Assembly (NCBI RefSeq): GCF_947500655.1
Contig: NZ_CANMSK010000012.1
Coordinates: forward strand, 1-64,000
Direction: 5' to 3'
DNA from: an uncultured Psychrosphaera sp.
Lineage (GTDB): Bacteria > Pseudomonadota > Gammaproteobacteria > Enterobacterales > Alteromonadaceae
DNA: 64,000 nt
Made by a program: the position numbers and the translations under genes. The notes beneath the pieces were generated by a model that was given only the letters and a program-made list of their open reading frames with translations, did no database searches and was not told the origin of the DNA. How positions within the stretch are numbered: position 1 is the first letter of the stretch; every line of letters starts with the position of its first letter. This document shows, piece after piece, positions 10,677 to 19,718 of this stretch.

Positions 10677-11738
10677 TTAAACTGCATTAGGTAAAGAGTA
10701 TTTAAATATACGCTTTAATACGCCAGAATACTGAGTTGAGAAACTTCCGGTATTATAAGGTAATTGATACTTTTTAAATACTTCCTGAACCTGTGGCGCA
10801 ACGTCTTGGTAACGAGAAGATGGTAAGTCAGGGAATAAATGATGCTCTATTTGAAAGCTCAAATGCCCTGTCATTAAATGAAACGCTTTGCCACCTTGAA
10901 TATTTGAAGATCCCAGCGCTTGACGGTAATACCATTGTCCACGAGTCTCATTCTCAATAGACGCTTCTGTAAACGTATGCACGTGTTCGGTAAAGTGACC
11001 ACAAAATATAATGGTTGAAGTCCATAAATTACGTAACAAGTTGGCAATTAAATTACCTACTAACACCCACAAAAATAATGGGCCAGCAATCAATGGGAAA
11101 AACACATAATCTTTAATTATTTGGCGTGTGGCTTTACTAAAAAATCGATGTTTTAATTCAGAATGTGGAACTCGTTGATCTCGCCCGGCTTTCTTCTTAC
11201 CAAAGAAAACACGTTCAGCCGCTAGTTCGTGATAAGCAATGCCCCACTGAAATAGTAAGCTTAAATTAATGTAAGTAATAAACTGCCAAAGATTTTTAAC
11301 TTTCCATTTAAAGTCGTTAGATAAACGTAAAAGTCCGTAACCGAAATCACGATCTTTACCTATTACATTAGTATAAGTGTGGTGTTCAAAGTTATGCACT
11401 CGGTTCCAACTTTTACCATCACAGGCAATATCCCACTCATAACTTTGTGAGTTAATGTGTTTATCATTCATCCAGTCGTATTGACCGTGCATAACATTAT
11501 GGCCAATTTCCATATTGTCTAAAATTTTTGATGTCGCCAATAATAAAATACCAACTACCCAAAGTGCAGGATGAATTAATCCAGTTAATAACATTAAGCG
11601 GCCTGTCCAACCACAGTAACGTTGCCAACGAATAACACGACGAATATAGTCGGCGTCTTTCTTACCTACTTTTGCCATAGTATTTTGCTTTATAGAATCA
11701 AGCTCTTGAGCAAATTGATCGTAATTCATTTGAGTCAT
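10677..11738 (-). CDS. Membrane fatty acid (acyl) desaturase, DesB-like
   Basis: Integral-membrane di-iron acyl desaturase, 353 aa, which would introduce a double bond into membrane fatty acids using electrons from the reductase encoded just upstream. The three histidine boxes are all present: HNVMH (about 78), HNFEHH (about 113) and IEHH near the C-terminus (FQIEHHLFPD). Hydrophobic segments lie around 45-75 and 205-235. The longest frame begins at a GTG at 11777, but the ATG at 11738 has GGAG eight bases upstream and overlaps the reductase stop as ATGA, so translation is probably coupled. In Pseudomonas aeruginosa the equivalent pair desCB makes monounsaturated fatty acids from exogenous acyl-CoA; here cold adaptation of membrane lipids is a reasonable inference. 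Confidence 0.93.
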   Translation of the reverse strand: MTQMNYDQFAQELDSIKQNTMAKVGKKDADYIRRVIRWQRYCGWTGRLMLLTGLIHPALWVVGILLLATSKILDNMEIGHNVMHGQYDWMNDKHINSQSYEWDIACDGKSWNRVHNFEHHTYTNVIGKDRDFGYGLLRLSNDFKWKVKNLWQFITYINLSLLFQWGIAYHELAAERVFFGKKKAGRDQRVPHSELKHRFFSKATRQIIKDYVFFPLIAGPLFLWVLVGNLIANLLRNLWTSTIIFCGHFTEHVHTFTEASIENETRGQWYYRQALGSSNIQGGKAFHLMTGHLSFQIEHHLFPDLPSSRYQDVAPQVQEVFKKYQLPYNTGSFSTQYSGVLKRIFKYSLPNAV

Positions 11739-12793
11739 ATTGACATCTCCAAGTCGCTTAATGGCTGTGAAATACACAGCTGTATAATTTGTTCACCACT
11801 GTCTGACACATCGCCAGTAAGCAAGTTTTTTACAAGCCCACTCTTTTTAGTACAGTGACATTGATGACATACACCAATTCCGCAACCACGTATCACTGGC
11901 GCGTTTTGGCTTTCTAATTGTATTAACAGGTTTTGTTGGTTAGATGCCGTAAAAGCGTTGCCATTTAACGTAACAGTTACTTCTATTTCTGTCGCTGAAT
12001 CATCATTAACTATTGGAGCTAATGAGAAATGCTCTTGATAGAAATTAGCGCCAGCATCTTTACTTAACGTTTCAATATCAGACATTAAACCTTGAGGTCC
12101 ACAGCAATAAACATCTGAGTTAGCCAGTAAAGTTAATGGCTGTGATTTATGTTCACTGCGAGTCATAAGGTCAAATGTAAAATGAGAATGCTGTTTTGCT
12201 AATGACTCTAATTGCTCAACAAATTGATGTTCATTCAATGGCGCAATATAACGTAAATACATTGGGCTGTTAGTTGCAGAGATATGCTCTGACAACATTG
12301 ACATCATTGGAGTGATACCTGAACCACCTGCAAGCATAACAATAGGATTTTCCAATGGCTTATTTGACTGTTGAAATACAAACTCACCTTGTGCCGCTGA
12401 AATATTTACCCAGCTATTAATAGTGAGTTCATCCGCTAACTGTGGTGTAAAACGCCCTAATTCATTTGTCTTAATCACTAAAGTAATCGTTTTATCTTTA
12501 GCATATTGCTCAGGACTAGAGGCTATTGTAAAAATACGCGTTAGCAAACGACCATTAAATTCTGCTGTCAATTCAATATGTTGACCCGCTTTATGTGCCT
12601 TCCACTGGTGCTGAGGTTGCAATGTAATATGTACAAAGCTACCAATAGTTTTAGTAACGTTAAGAACTTGAGCGCGATATAAACCCTGACGCCATGCAGG
12701 TTTTACTCGCTGTATCACTGGTTCAAAATAACCAGAAAAAGCACTATGGTGTGAAAACCATAAACTTAGTTTGTTTAAAGTTGTAGATAACAT
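11735..12793 (-). CDS. Ferredoxin reductase with C-terminal 2Fe-2S domain, partner of the desaturase (DesC-like)
   Basis: Flavin reductase of the ferredoxin-NADP reductase superfamily, 352 aa, likely electron donor for the adjacent desaturase. The FAD-binding beta barrel (about 30-130) contains RIFTIASSP; the NAD(P) domain shows MLAGGSGITPMMSML (about 155) and CCGPQGLM; the C-terminal plant-type ferredoxin domain has cysteines in CGIGVCHQCHC plus a late Cys (IIQLCIS), enough for one 2Fe-2S cluster. The frame is open up to a GTG at 12832, but that would put the operator inside the gene; the ATG at 12793 is preferred although its ribosome binding site is weak. First gene of a two-gene operon under two FabR/DesT-type operators. 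Confidence 0.92.
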   Translation of the reverse strand: MLSTTLNKLSLWFSHHSAFSGYFEPVIQRVKPAWRQGLYRAQVLNVTKTIGSFVHITLQPQHQWKAHKAGQHIELTAEFNGRLLTRIFTIASSPEQYAKDKTITLVIKTNELGRFTPQLADELTINSWVNISAAQGEFVFQQSNKPLENPIVMLAGGSGITPMMSMLSEHISATNSPMYLRYIAPLNEHQFVEQLESLAKQHSHFTFDLMTRSEHKSQPLTLLANSDVYCCGPQGLMSDIETLSKDAGANFYQEHFSLAPIVNDDSATEIEVTVTLNGNAFTASNQQNLLIQLESQNAPVIRGCGIGVCHQCHCTKKSGLVKNLLTGDVSDSGEQIIQLCISQPLSDLEMSI

Positions 12794-12799
12794 AATTTG

Positions 12800-12817
12800 A
12801 GAGTACACCTGTACGCT
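12800..12817 (-). promoter_or_regulatory. FabR/DesT-type operator, leader-proximal copy
   Basis: On the minus strand the 18-mer AGCGTACAGGTGTACTCT is a near-palindrome that matches the FabR operator pattern known from E. coli fabA/fabB (AGCGTACA-N2-TGTNCGCT form, from memory). It sits 6 bases upstream of the reductase ATG, so a bound repressor would cover the leader. Its centre is 26 bases from that of the second copy. Confidence 0.75.
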
Positions 12818-12825
12818 GAAGTTTG

Positions 12826-12861
12826 AGCGCACAAGTGTACGCTTAAATTATTAAAAATCAA
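12826..12861 (-). promoter_or_regulatory. Desaturase operon promoter overlapped by a second FabR/DesT-type operator
   Basis: The palindrome AGCGTACACTTGTGCGCT lies at 12826-12843 (minus strand). A candidate promoter has TTGATT (12856-12861) and TACACT (12834-12839) with 16 bases between them, so the -10 element falls inside the operator. This is the expected layout for repression by a TetR-family unsaturated-fatty-acid sensor. The remaining gap up to 13060 shows no gene. Confidence 0.7.
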
Positions 12862-13066
12862 TACTCTATATTTAACATTAATTATTGTTTTTTATGTTTG
12901 AAAAAATAAGATACACGCTACATCAAAATAGTTAAGTGCATGTTATTAATAGCTTTAATAACTAGATTCAGCTGAAATAGATTTGATGTAGAGGTTTAAC
13001 GTGGGTGTTTATGGATATGCTTATAGATGCAATTACAGAAAGATTATTGCTATTTATTGCTATGAA

Positions 13067-13104
13067 TAAAAAAGCTTTGGCTAAGTTTACAATACCAAGC
13101 CAAA
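13067..13104 (-). terminator. Rho-independent terminator of the 165-aa periplasmic protein gene
   Basis: TTTGGCT (minus strand, from 13104) pairs with AGCCAAA (to 13076); the minus strand then runs into GCTTTTTT. It lies about 75 bases past the stop codon of the gene at 13179. Confidence 0.7.
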
Positions 13105-13178
13105 ACTATTTATCTATTCTCTAATTAACGTTAACTAAATTAACTTAGATGTTAAAAACAAGATTTTTACTTATATTA

Positions 13179-13676
13179 TTAATATAAATCTTTAATTCTA
13201 GTAGTAAAATCAGAAAAACTACGTGTCATTTTATGACCTGATTTTACTGTTAATGTATTACCGTTTAATGAAAACTCGCTTTTTGTGTCTTCAAAGCTCG
13301 CTTTTGGTAGCACTTGAATGTCAGTCAGTTTAGCCAATTCTTCTTTATAATCTTCATCTGCTGCACAAATTTTACTAATAGATTCTAAAACCGCAACAGT
13401 ACGCTCGCCTGAATGGCCGATAACCCATTCACTTTTGTACTTCTCACTTTTTAATGTCTCTTTGTTTGTAGAGATCATTGTTTTGTATTCATCCCAGTTT
13501 ACAGTAACGTTTAATGATGAATTACCACACGCTGTTTTCACATTGGTCACTTCTTCTGCAATTTTTGCATCAACAGCTCGTATCGCTTTTTTATCTTTTA
13601 CAGCAGCAAAAGTCGTAGAGCTAAATACCGTACTAAGTAAGGTAACAGCAATACCTGCTAATATTTTATTTTTCAT
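13179..13676 (-). CDS. Uncharacterised exported protein, 165 aa
   Basis: I do not recognise a family. The N-terminus is a clear signal peptide (MKNKILAGIAVTLLSTVFSS, cleaved around TFA/AV), so the product is periplasmic or outer-surface. Two cysteines (in KTACGNSS and KICAADED) could form a disulfide. The middle contains a nearly repeated TSNKETLKSEKYKSEWV stretch rich in Lys/Glu. The frame is open to 13694, but the ATG at 13676 has AGAGGAAA upstream and starts the signal peptide. It is a stand-alone gene with its own terminator. Confidence 0.75.
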   Translation of the reverse strand: MKNKILAGIAVTLLSTVFSSTTFAAVKDKKAIRAVDAKIAEEVTNVKTACGNSSLNVTVNWDEYKTMISTNKETLKSEKYKSEWVIGHSGERTVAVLESISKICAADEDYKEELAKLTDIQVLPKASFEDTKSEFSLNGNTLTVKSGHKMTRSFSDFTTRIKDLY

Positions 13677-13759
13677 TTTATTTCCTCTAAACATTTAATG
13701 ATTAATTTTTGCTAAGTGTCTTTCAAATATTTTTACTTTGCTGAGTATTGTTTCCTTCT

Positions 13760-14302
13760 TTACTTCCCTAACACATTAAATGCGTCGTCCACTAAAGACA
13801 CTAGTAATAACTCGCCTGAAGGGTCTACTCTAAATAGTCCGTACTTTGCAGCTTCAAGCTCAAGGCCTTTGCCCTCTTCAAAGAAGTAAGCATTGGTAGC
13901 TATTTTTATTCTGCCACTGCGCTCTCTAAACTTAGCCGGTATAAGTTCAGCGTTTTCATTATCAAGGATATTACTTTTATCATAAGCAGTTTTAGTCACT
14001 TTTATAAATGAGCCAACTCGATTTTCATCGAGTGTTAGTTGTGCAAAACCGTCAAAAACATTCTCTTCAACATTTGATTTAAGCTCACTATGGCGATAAT
14101 GACTGAGGCCTTTTTCAATTTCACTGGCAATGGCAAAACGCAGCGCCATATAATCGCCTTGCATTAAAGATCGGGGATCAACCGGAGCTAATTGCAAATA
14201 AACAATTTGACCATTTTCTAACAATTGTTCTTTTTTATAAATAGACCAATTCACCACGCCAAGAACTAAAACCAAGGTAATAACGGCAACTAATTTACGC
14301 AT
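13760..14302 (-). CDS. GDYXXLXY domain protein
   Basis: 180-aa protein with an N-terminal membrane segment (about 5-22) and the family hallmark motif, here QGDYMALRF near residue 52, preceded by LAPVDPRSLM. The family of unknown function is regularly encoded with DUF2157 and DUF4401 membrane proteins, as it is here. The ATG at 14302 has AAGGAG eight bases upstream and overlaps the DUF4401 gene end by 8 bases, indicating translational coupling. An open frame further upstream (to 14374) runs inside the DUF4401 gene and is not used. Confidence 0.88.
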   Translation of the reverse strand: MRKLVAVITLVLVLGVVNWSIYKKEQLLENGQIVYLQLAPVDPRSLMQGDYMALRFAIASEIEKGLSHYRHSELKSNVEENVFDGFAQLTLDENRVGSFIKVTKTAYDKSNILDNENAELIPAKFRERSGRIKIATNAYFFEEGKGLELEAAKYGLFRVDPSGELLLVSLVDDAFNVLGK

Positions 14303-15404
14303 GCTCAACTCCTTGTGCATCAGCTTTATCAAGAATTGATTTTTCAGTCTCAGACCAAAAACGTACAAGGGCAAATCGAGTCATTAACATTAAAATTCCA
14401 ACTAGGAATAATATGGCAGATTTATACAATAAGGTTTGTTCCATCGTATAATAATAAACCGAGCAAAAACCTAATAATGCGATGATCCCTATTCCCATCA
14501 TCACTCGATTAGAACGAGAAAAACCAAGTATAATAATAACAACCGCCGCCGAGAAACCAGTCGCTTTAATAGTTAATAAACAAAACAATAAAGCCGCGCC
14601 GAGCGCTAACATAGTCGGCTTAGTTGGTAATCTTCTTTGAACGGTTTTTTCCATATATGGAATGACTTTCCAGATACTAAACATAATGGCAAATACAAAT
14701 AAGCCTTGGGAAACTCTATATGGAAAATAAAACAAAGGTTCTATATCACTAGATAAAACCGTAAAAAGCCATAAATCGAGTTCAGTTACACAATGTATGG
14801 TTAACCAGAACAAAGTTAGCCCATAAACCAAGCCACTGACTTTTTGGTAAGACTTAGTCGTTTTAAATTCACGTGTGTACAAGACAACAAGCAGTACCAG
14901 CACAACTGAACTAACCACATAAGGAATGCCTATTACTTGAAAGCCAACTTCAAATGAGATTGCAGCAAAAGCCGAAGAAAAAACACGATGAACAAAATTA
15001 GGCATGATCACAGCTAATAGCGCATGGAAAACACCGACAACAAGCCAACTATCAGGCTCTCTCTCACCAACAATGGAAAAAACAACCAAAACTTGCCCTG
15101 CTAAACTAATGGCTAACCCTACATGCTCAAAAAATTCATTTTTAGGTATGCGTATTATAAAATACGCTACAACAACGAGAAGCCCACCGACAATGCCAAC
15201 AATAGCTTGTTCATCAAATAGCTCAGCCATTAACAAACCGACAAACCCTAAGAAAAATACAGCGCCCACCCAACCAGAAATAGCCAATAGCGTTTTAATA
15301 TACCAAGACGATGTTAACGGTTGCGACTGAATGTCGTCATCATCATTGTTTTTCATGAGTCCTGCATTTTTTAACTTAGCTAATAATGAATTACTCTGAC
15401 TCAT
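14295..15404 (-). CDS. DUF4401 domain integral membrane protein
   Basis: 369-aa polytopic protein with about ten hydrophobic segments starting at about residue 35 and a short charged C-terminus. The pattern and the gene neighbours match DUF4401 proteins; the function is unknown. The ATG at 15404 is preceded by AAGGAAG and lies within the last 14 bases of the upstream DUF2157 gene. Middle gene of the DUF2157-DUF4401-GDYXXLXY operon. Confidence 0.88.
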   Translation of the reverse strand: MSQSNSLLAKLKNAGLMKNNDDDDIQSQPLTSSWYIKTLLAISGWVGAVFFLGFVGLLMAELFDEQAIVGIVGGLLVVVAYFIIRIPKNEFFEHVGLAISLAGQVLVVFSIVGEREPDSWLVVGVFHALLAVIMPNFVHRVFSSAFAAISFEVGFQVIGIPYVVSSVVLVLLVVLYTREFKTTKSYQKVSGLVYGLTLFWLTIHCVTELDLWLFTVLSSDIEPLFYFPYRVSQGLFVFAIMFSIWKVIPYMEKTVQRRLPTKPTMLALGAALLFCLLTIKATGFSAAVVIIILGFSRSNRVMMGIGIIALLGFCSVYYYTMEQTLLYKSAILFLVGILMLMTRFALVRFWSETEKSILDKADAQGVEHA

Positions 15405-16440
15405 GTTGAACTTCCTTTTTAACCTGTTCTTGCAATGGCTCTTGTTCGCCCCTGTCTTGCTCAAATGATTTTACTTTAGTCGACTTTTGCACTGAATTAA
15501 GCCACCAAGCAGAACAAGCACCAAGACCTACGATAATTAACGCTAGCAACAAAAATGCACTTATGATTTCACTACCATTAAATAAAAGATTTATAAATAA
15601 TGTGGCGATCAGCATAATTCCAGACAAACAACCAATGGCTAATATAAACAGTTCAACGCTTTTAACGCGATACACCCAATAACCTAACCCCATACAAATT
15701 ACCCACATAGGTACGGCTAAATTGCTCAGCATATTGCCTTCGCTCACTGAAATTATCGCAAGAATTGTAATTAAAATGGCCACAGTTACAGTTATAAATC
15801 GCATAGAAAAACCATCTTGTAACCATTTACACTTTACACTGGCCAGCTGCCATACAATTAAGCTGACAAAATTAATGGCAAACAAGCCCCATAAAATACT
15901 ATCTTGAACGTCATGTAGGAAAAACAAGCCGTTATGCGCATCGATATACAAAATAAAAGCGACGTTAATTAGGATTATGGATATTAACCACAACACTGAA
16001 AATCTTGCTGTCATTGTCCAAGGTAGAATTAAACAAGCCCAAATAAAGAATAGCTGCCAAGGATCGGCTCCTGTTTGATAAGTTTGACCAAACAGTGCTA
16101 ACAAAACCCCCACTAAAATAGCAGAGACTGTGATAGATGCTTTTGCCAACAAGGATTCTTTTTTTAATATTAGGTAGGAAATTACAGCCGCGACTAAGCT
16201 CACCTCAACCAAAGCAAATTTTGCAAAGCGGCCGAATTCAAGCCAGTTAAAGGCAATAAAGAAAAGTACAGAAAGGCCAAGCGCAATACTGCCAGTCCAC
16301 AAACATAATTGATTTAAGAAGGTTAACCAACGTGAATCGTTTGGGATAATGTTAGCCAGAGTAACGGCCTGCTCTAGGTTTTCATCCGTTACTACATTAC
16401 TTTCAATGAGATCAATCAACTCATTACGATGTGAGTCCAT
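15391..16440 (-). CDS. DUF2157 domain integral membrane protein
   Basis: 349-aa membrane protein: a soluble N-terminal part (about 1-40) that carries the DUF2157-like helical region, followed by about ten transmembrane helices and a charged tail rich in Lys, Glu and Gln. First gene of the three-gene cluster. The ATG at 16440 has AAGGA 8 bases upstream; the longer frame to 16473 lacks a ribosome binding site. Function unknown; the strict co-occurrence of the three families suggests they act as one membrane unit. Confidence 0.85.
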   Translation of the reverse strand: MDSHRNELIDLIESNVVTDENLEQAVTLANIIPNDSRWLTFLNQLCLWTGSIALGLSVLFFIAFNWLEFGRFAKFALVEVSLVAAVISYLILKKESLLAKASITVSAILVGVLLALFGQTYQTGADPWQLFFIWACLILPWTMTARFSVLWLISIILINVAFILYIDAHNGLFFLHDVQDSILWGLFAINFVSLIVWQLASVKCKWLQDGFSMRFITVTVAILITILAIISVSEGNMLSNLAVPMWVICMGLGYWVYRVKSVELFILAIGCLSGIMLIATLFINLLFNGSEIISAFLLLALIIVGLGACSAWWLNSVQKSTKVKSFEQDRGEQEPLQEQVKKEVQHESE

Positions 16441-16628
16441 CACACATTCCTTATGAATAAACGTTATTAACAAAAAGTCATTAACCCAAGTGGTTAAGAA
16501 GAACTTGCTAACAAAAGCTGTTAATAATCGTTTCTAAAAAAACTAAAATGAGTAGAGTGTATTTAACAACGGCTACTTTATATTAACTACAGTGAAATTA
16601 GAAGTTTTTGAGGGTATGGTGTATTAAT

Positions 16629-16934
16629 TCAATCACTTGAACCGTGTATTGCAATAGTTGTGACTGACTTAACTGAGTTGTTGAAATACTCCTCTCTTAC
16701 TTTAAGGTAAGCAGGATCCGTAAAGAATCCATCCATCATTTCCTTACTTGGAAAATCAATTGTGAAAACACGATTAATCGGCTTTTCTGTTTTTGAAATT
16801 AAAACATCACTGACTTTAAAATCGAAACCAAAACTACCACCAAAGGTTTTAAGAATTGGGATCATATTTTCACGGTATTGTTGATATACCTCATCATCAA
16901 AAACCTCCACCCCCATAATTCTTTCAAAAGACAT
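16629..16934 (-). CDS. DUF1330 family protein
   Basis: 101-aa ferredoxin-like alpha/beta protein of the DUF1330 (dimeric alpha-beta barrel) type. Family features seen are YQQYRENMIPILKTFGGSF near residue 18 and a conserved FPSKEMMDGFFTDPAYL segment near 63. The ATG at 16934 has GGAG 7 bases upstream. Members are small soluble proteins of uncertain function, possibly stress-related monooxygenase-like folds. It is monocistronic or loosely linked with the VOC gene 100 bases upstream. Confidence 0.85.
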   Translation of the reverse strand: MSFERIMGVEVFDDEVYQQYRENMIPILKTFGGSFGFDFKVSDVLISKTEKPINRVFTIDFPSKEMMDGFFTDPAYLKVREEYFNNSVKSVTTIAIHGSSD

Positions 16935-17038
16935 ACATACTCCAAACTAAATAAAACAGGACATTCTAAACATATCAGCACTTACACATGGAATAAATAT
17001 TTAGCTGAGCTAAACCGAATAAGGACTATGTATTCTTC

Positions 17039-17398
17039 CTACGAGTTAATTTTTGACCAAACAGCTAATTCATTTCCACTTGGTTCTGTAAATTCAAATC
17101 TACGACCGCCTGGAAATGAAAAAATAGGTTTTGTTATTTTACCACCAGCTAATTCGACATTAGACTGGGATAATTCAAGATCATTACTTAGTAATACTAA
17201 CAAAGCAGAGCCATTAGCAACGGTTGCCGTTAATTCAGATTTATAAAAACCACCATCAATACCTTGGTTTGTAAATGCAGTGTAGTCAGGTCCAAAGTCT
17301 TCAAATGACCAACCAAACGCCGTCTCAAAAAATAGCTTTGTTGCTGGGATATTAGTCGCTGGAAATTCTACATAATTTAGTTTTTCATTCTGAGTCAT
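17039..17398 (-). CDS. VOC superfamily (glyoxalase/bleomycin-resistance-like) protein
   Basis: 119-aa single-domain protein with the paired beta-alpha-beta-beta-beta modules of the vicinal-oxygen-chelate fold: NYVEFPATNIPATKLFFETAFGW at the start, FTNQGIDGGFYKSE in the middle and RFEFTEPSGNELAVWSK at the end. The latter Glu and the early Glu/Asp would be metal ligands, but the reaction cannot be told from sequence. It lies 24 bases downstream of the DUF1287 gene and may be co-transcribed with it. Confidence 0.88.
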   Translation of the reverse strand: MTQNEKLNYVEFPATNIPATKLFFETAFGWSFEDFGPDYTAFTNQGIDGGFYKSELTATVANGSALLVLLSNDLELSQSNVELAGGKITKPIFSFPGGRRFEFTEPSGNELAVWSKINS

Positions 17399-17421
17399 TG
17401 GTTAAATACGCCTTAGTTAAC

Positions 17422-18039
17422 TTACTCGTTATACTTTGCTGGCACGTATCGATAATGCCCTGTAATTTTATAATTAAATAGCATATCTTCAATTTCAGGA
17501 CCGCTACCAATATTATGAACTATCATAGGGTTACCTGTTTTTGGATTAATACGGTCTATCACGATACCAATATGAGGAAGATTTCCCGACACCATCCAAG
17601 TCACTATATCGCCTGTCTTATAATCACTTGGAACCGCAGATGTTGTTAATACCAAACCATGTCGAGTAAAGAACGTTTGTAAATTAGGCACCCTTCTGTG
17701 ATCAATATTCTTATCAGGGCTTTTTAAGCCCCACATTCGCTTAGACGGATATAACAAAAAATTATCACGCATATCTTCATGAACAAGTTGTTGTAAGTCC
17801 GTACCTATTGCTCGGTAAGAACGAATAACCACGTCAGTACAAACACCTATATTTTTAGGTACATCCCCATTTGGATAGCCAATAGATAAATAAGCACCAT
17901 CATAAGTTACCTGATGAGTTGTTCTTTCTACTGAAGCTGCCACTATATCTTGCTCAAATACAGTTGCAGCAACTGGAGTTGCTATAAAAGCGGTTAATAT
18001 AAAAAAAGCGAATAAAAACCAATTGATAAAGTACTTCAT
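17422..18039 (-). CDS. DUF1287 family exported protein
   Basis: 205-aa protein with an N-terminal signal peptide/membrane segment (about 5-25) followed by a DUF1287 domain: YDGAYLSIGYPNGDVPKNIGVCTDVVIRS contains the conserved Cys-Thr-Asp, and HIGIVID and MIVHNIG contain histidines. This resembles NlpC/P60-like amidase active sites, so a cell-wall or amide hydrolase role is possible but unproven. The ATG at 18039 has AAGGAAA five bases upstream. Confidence 0.85.
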   Translation of the reverse strand: MKYFINWFLFAFFILTAFIATPVAATVFEQDIVAASVERTTHQVTYDGAYLSIGYPNGDVPKNIGVCTDVVIRSYRAIGTDLQQLVHEDMRDNFLLYPSKRMWGLKSPDKNIDHRRVPNLQTFFTRHGLVLTTSAVPSDYKTGDIVTWMVSGNLPHIGIVIDRINPKTGNPMIVHNIGSGPEIEDMLFNYKITGHYRYVPAKYNE

Positions 18040-18119
18040 ATTTTCCTTATAGAACGAGCTCTTTGCTGATATTTAAGATCTGGGTAATCTTGTTTGAATT
18101 GGCTTTTGATTAAATCCTG

Positions 18120-19718
18120 CTATTTATTTTTAAATAGTACAACTTGCCCTCGGCCATTTTCTTTTGCTTGATACATAGTGTTATCTGCATTCACCATAAG
18201 TTCATGTAATGCTTCTCCATGGCTAGGACCAATAACGACACCAATACTGGCACTAATATCACAACTATTTTTATCCGTTACTTTAATTGGCAGCTCAATA
18301 TCCTGTAACATTTGTTGAGCTTGGGCCATAACTTGTTTTTGATCAAATGATTCAATTTGACGAGCAATCAAAAATTCATCTCCCCCCCACCGAATACAAA
18401 TATCTGTTTTGAAGTTAAATCGATTTTTTATACGTCTGGCCACTTCAGTTAATACTTTGTCGCCAGCTTCATGACCAAAATTATCATTTACCGGTTTAAA
18501 CTTATCTAAATCAATCATCATTAACACTAAGTTACGATCATTTTGGATACATTCAGATAGCGCGTTATTGAGTTCTCTTTCTCCAGAACGTCTATTTAAC
18601 AAATAAGTTAATACGTCATGATCCGCTTCAAATCGAGTTTGGAATTCTTTTTCTGCACGTTCAGTTACGTCATGTAAAATAACTTCAATCAGGGTTTCTT
18701 GATTTTCGCGCAATGTATTACGTTGCTCTGATAATTTAGCGAATAAGCAATGTATCCACTTTGTTTGTGTTCCAATTGTGCATTCGATGTCTAAAGTATA
18801 CTGCTCTGCATTTTCCTTATCTCTGATCACATGTAGCAACTCTTGTAATTTTTCAGAATTGTTTAATAAAACAGGAAAATTAAGTGAGGATAATTCAGTC
18901 TCACCTTTGACCAAAAAATGGGATTTAAATGCGGGATTGTAGGTTGTGATCATGTTTTGTTCATTAAGCAAGCAGATACCTGCGCTGGCTTGTTCAAAAA
19001 TCAATCTAAAACGAGACTCTAGCTCTTCTGTTTTTGTTCTTAATTCCCTTTCATTACGGATAGTCTGTTGTAATGCATGCATTAAGGAGTTAATACCAGT
19101 TATCAGTCGACTTATTTCACCTTTACCACGCTTTTTTACACTCAGCATTTGCATTGTTTGTGGCATATTTGGATCTATTTTAGCAAAATCATCTGTTAAT
19201 TTTTGTAGCGGTCTACTTAATTGTTTGTGTACAACAATGGACACAAAAAAGATGATAATAATAGAATGAACCATCATTAATAACACTTCTTTTTCACTGG
19301 CCTTTTGTGCTTGCTGCTGAATATAAATATCATCAGGGTATAAGGTTAATATACCTATTTGAGTGTCAGGTATAAAAGGATGCATAAGCTGAATTGATAC
19401 AGGCTCAGATACGTTATTTATATCACCTTGAGTAAGCAGCATTTCTGAGTCACCGGATAAGGTAACCCCTTTAACTAGATCATTACTTAATAAGCCCGTA
19501 GTGATCTCTGCGCCAAGCTCAGAATCGACTAAATAGGCAGAAATAGCCGCTGTTTTTTGTATTGTTTCAGCAAGTTGTTTAACCAAAGAATAATTAGTGG
19601 TTTTCTTTTCTTCTAACCCTGATATATAAGAAAAAAGTGACGTAATCAACGACACTAACAAAGCCATGATCGTAATTGAAAATGCAACTCTAACGTAAAG
19701 CTTTTGACTAATTCTCAT
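18120..19718 (-). CDS. Membrane-bound diguanylate cyclase (periplasmic sensor, HAMP, PAS, GGDEF)
   Basis: 532-aa c-di-GMP synthase. Two membrane helices (about 12-32 and 148-168) flank a short periplasmic sensor domain resembling CHASE8. A HAMP region (about 169-222) leads into a PAS domain (about 235-350) and a GGDEF domain (about 365-530) with an intact RWGGDEF signature. The inhibitory I-site is altered: FKTD stands where RxxD is expected, so product inhibition is probably weak or absent. Its ATG at 19718 overlaps the end of the PstS-like gene by 11 bases. It is the last gene of a porin / PstS-like / cyclase operon, suggesting that a ligand bound by the small periplasmic protein controls cyclase activity. 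Confidence 0.92.
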   Translation of the reverse strand: MRISQKLYVRVAFSITIMALLVSLITSLFSYISGLEEKKTTNYSLVKQLAETIQKTAAISAYLVDSELGAEITTGLLSNDLVKGVTLSGDSEMLLTQGDINNVSEPVSIQLMHPFIPDTQIGILTLYPDDIYIQQQAQKASEKEVLLMMVHSIIIIFFVSIVVHKQLSRPLQKLTDDFAKIDPNMPQTMQMLSVKKRGKGEISRLITGINSLMHALQQTIRNERELRTKTEELESRFRLIFEQASAGICLLNEQNMITTYNPAFKSHFLVKGETELSSLNFPVLLNNSEKLQELLHVIRDKENAEQYTLDIECTIGTQTKWIHCLFAKLSEQRNTLRENQETLIEVILHDVTERAEKEFQTRFEADHDVLTYLLNRRSGERELNNALSECIQNDRNLVLMMIDLDKFKPVNDNFGHEAGDKVLTEVARRIKNRFNFKTDICIRWGGDEFLIARQIESFDQKQVMAQAQQMLQDIELPIKVTDKNSCDISASIGVVIGPSHGEALHELMVNADNTMYQAKENGRGQVVLFKNK

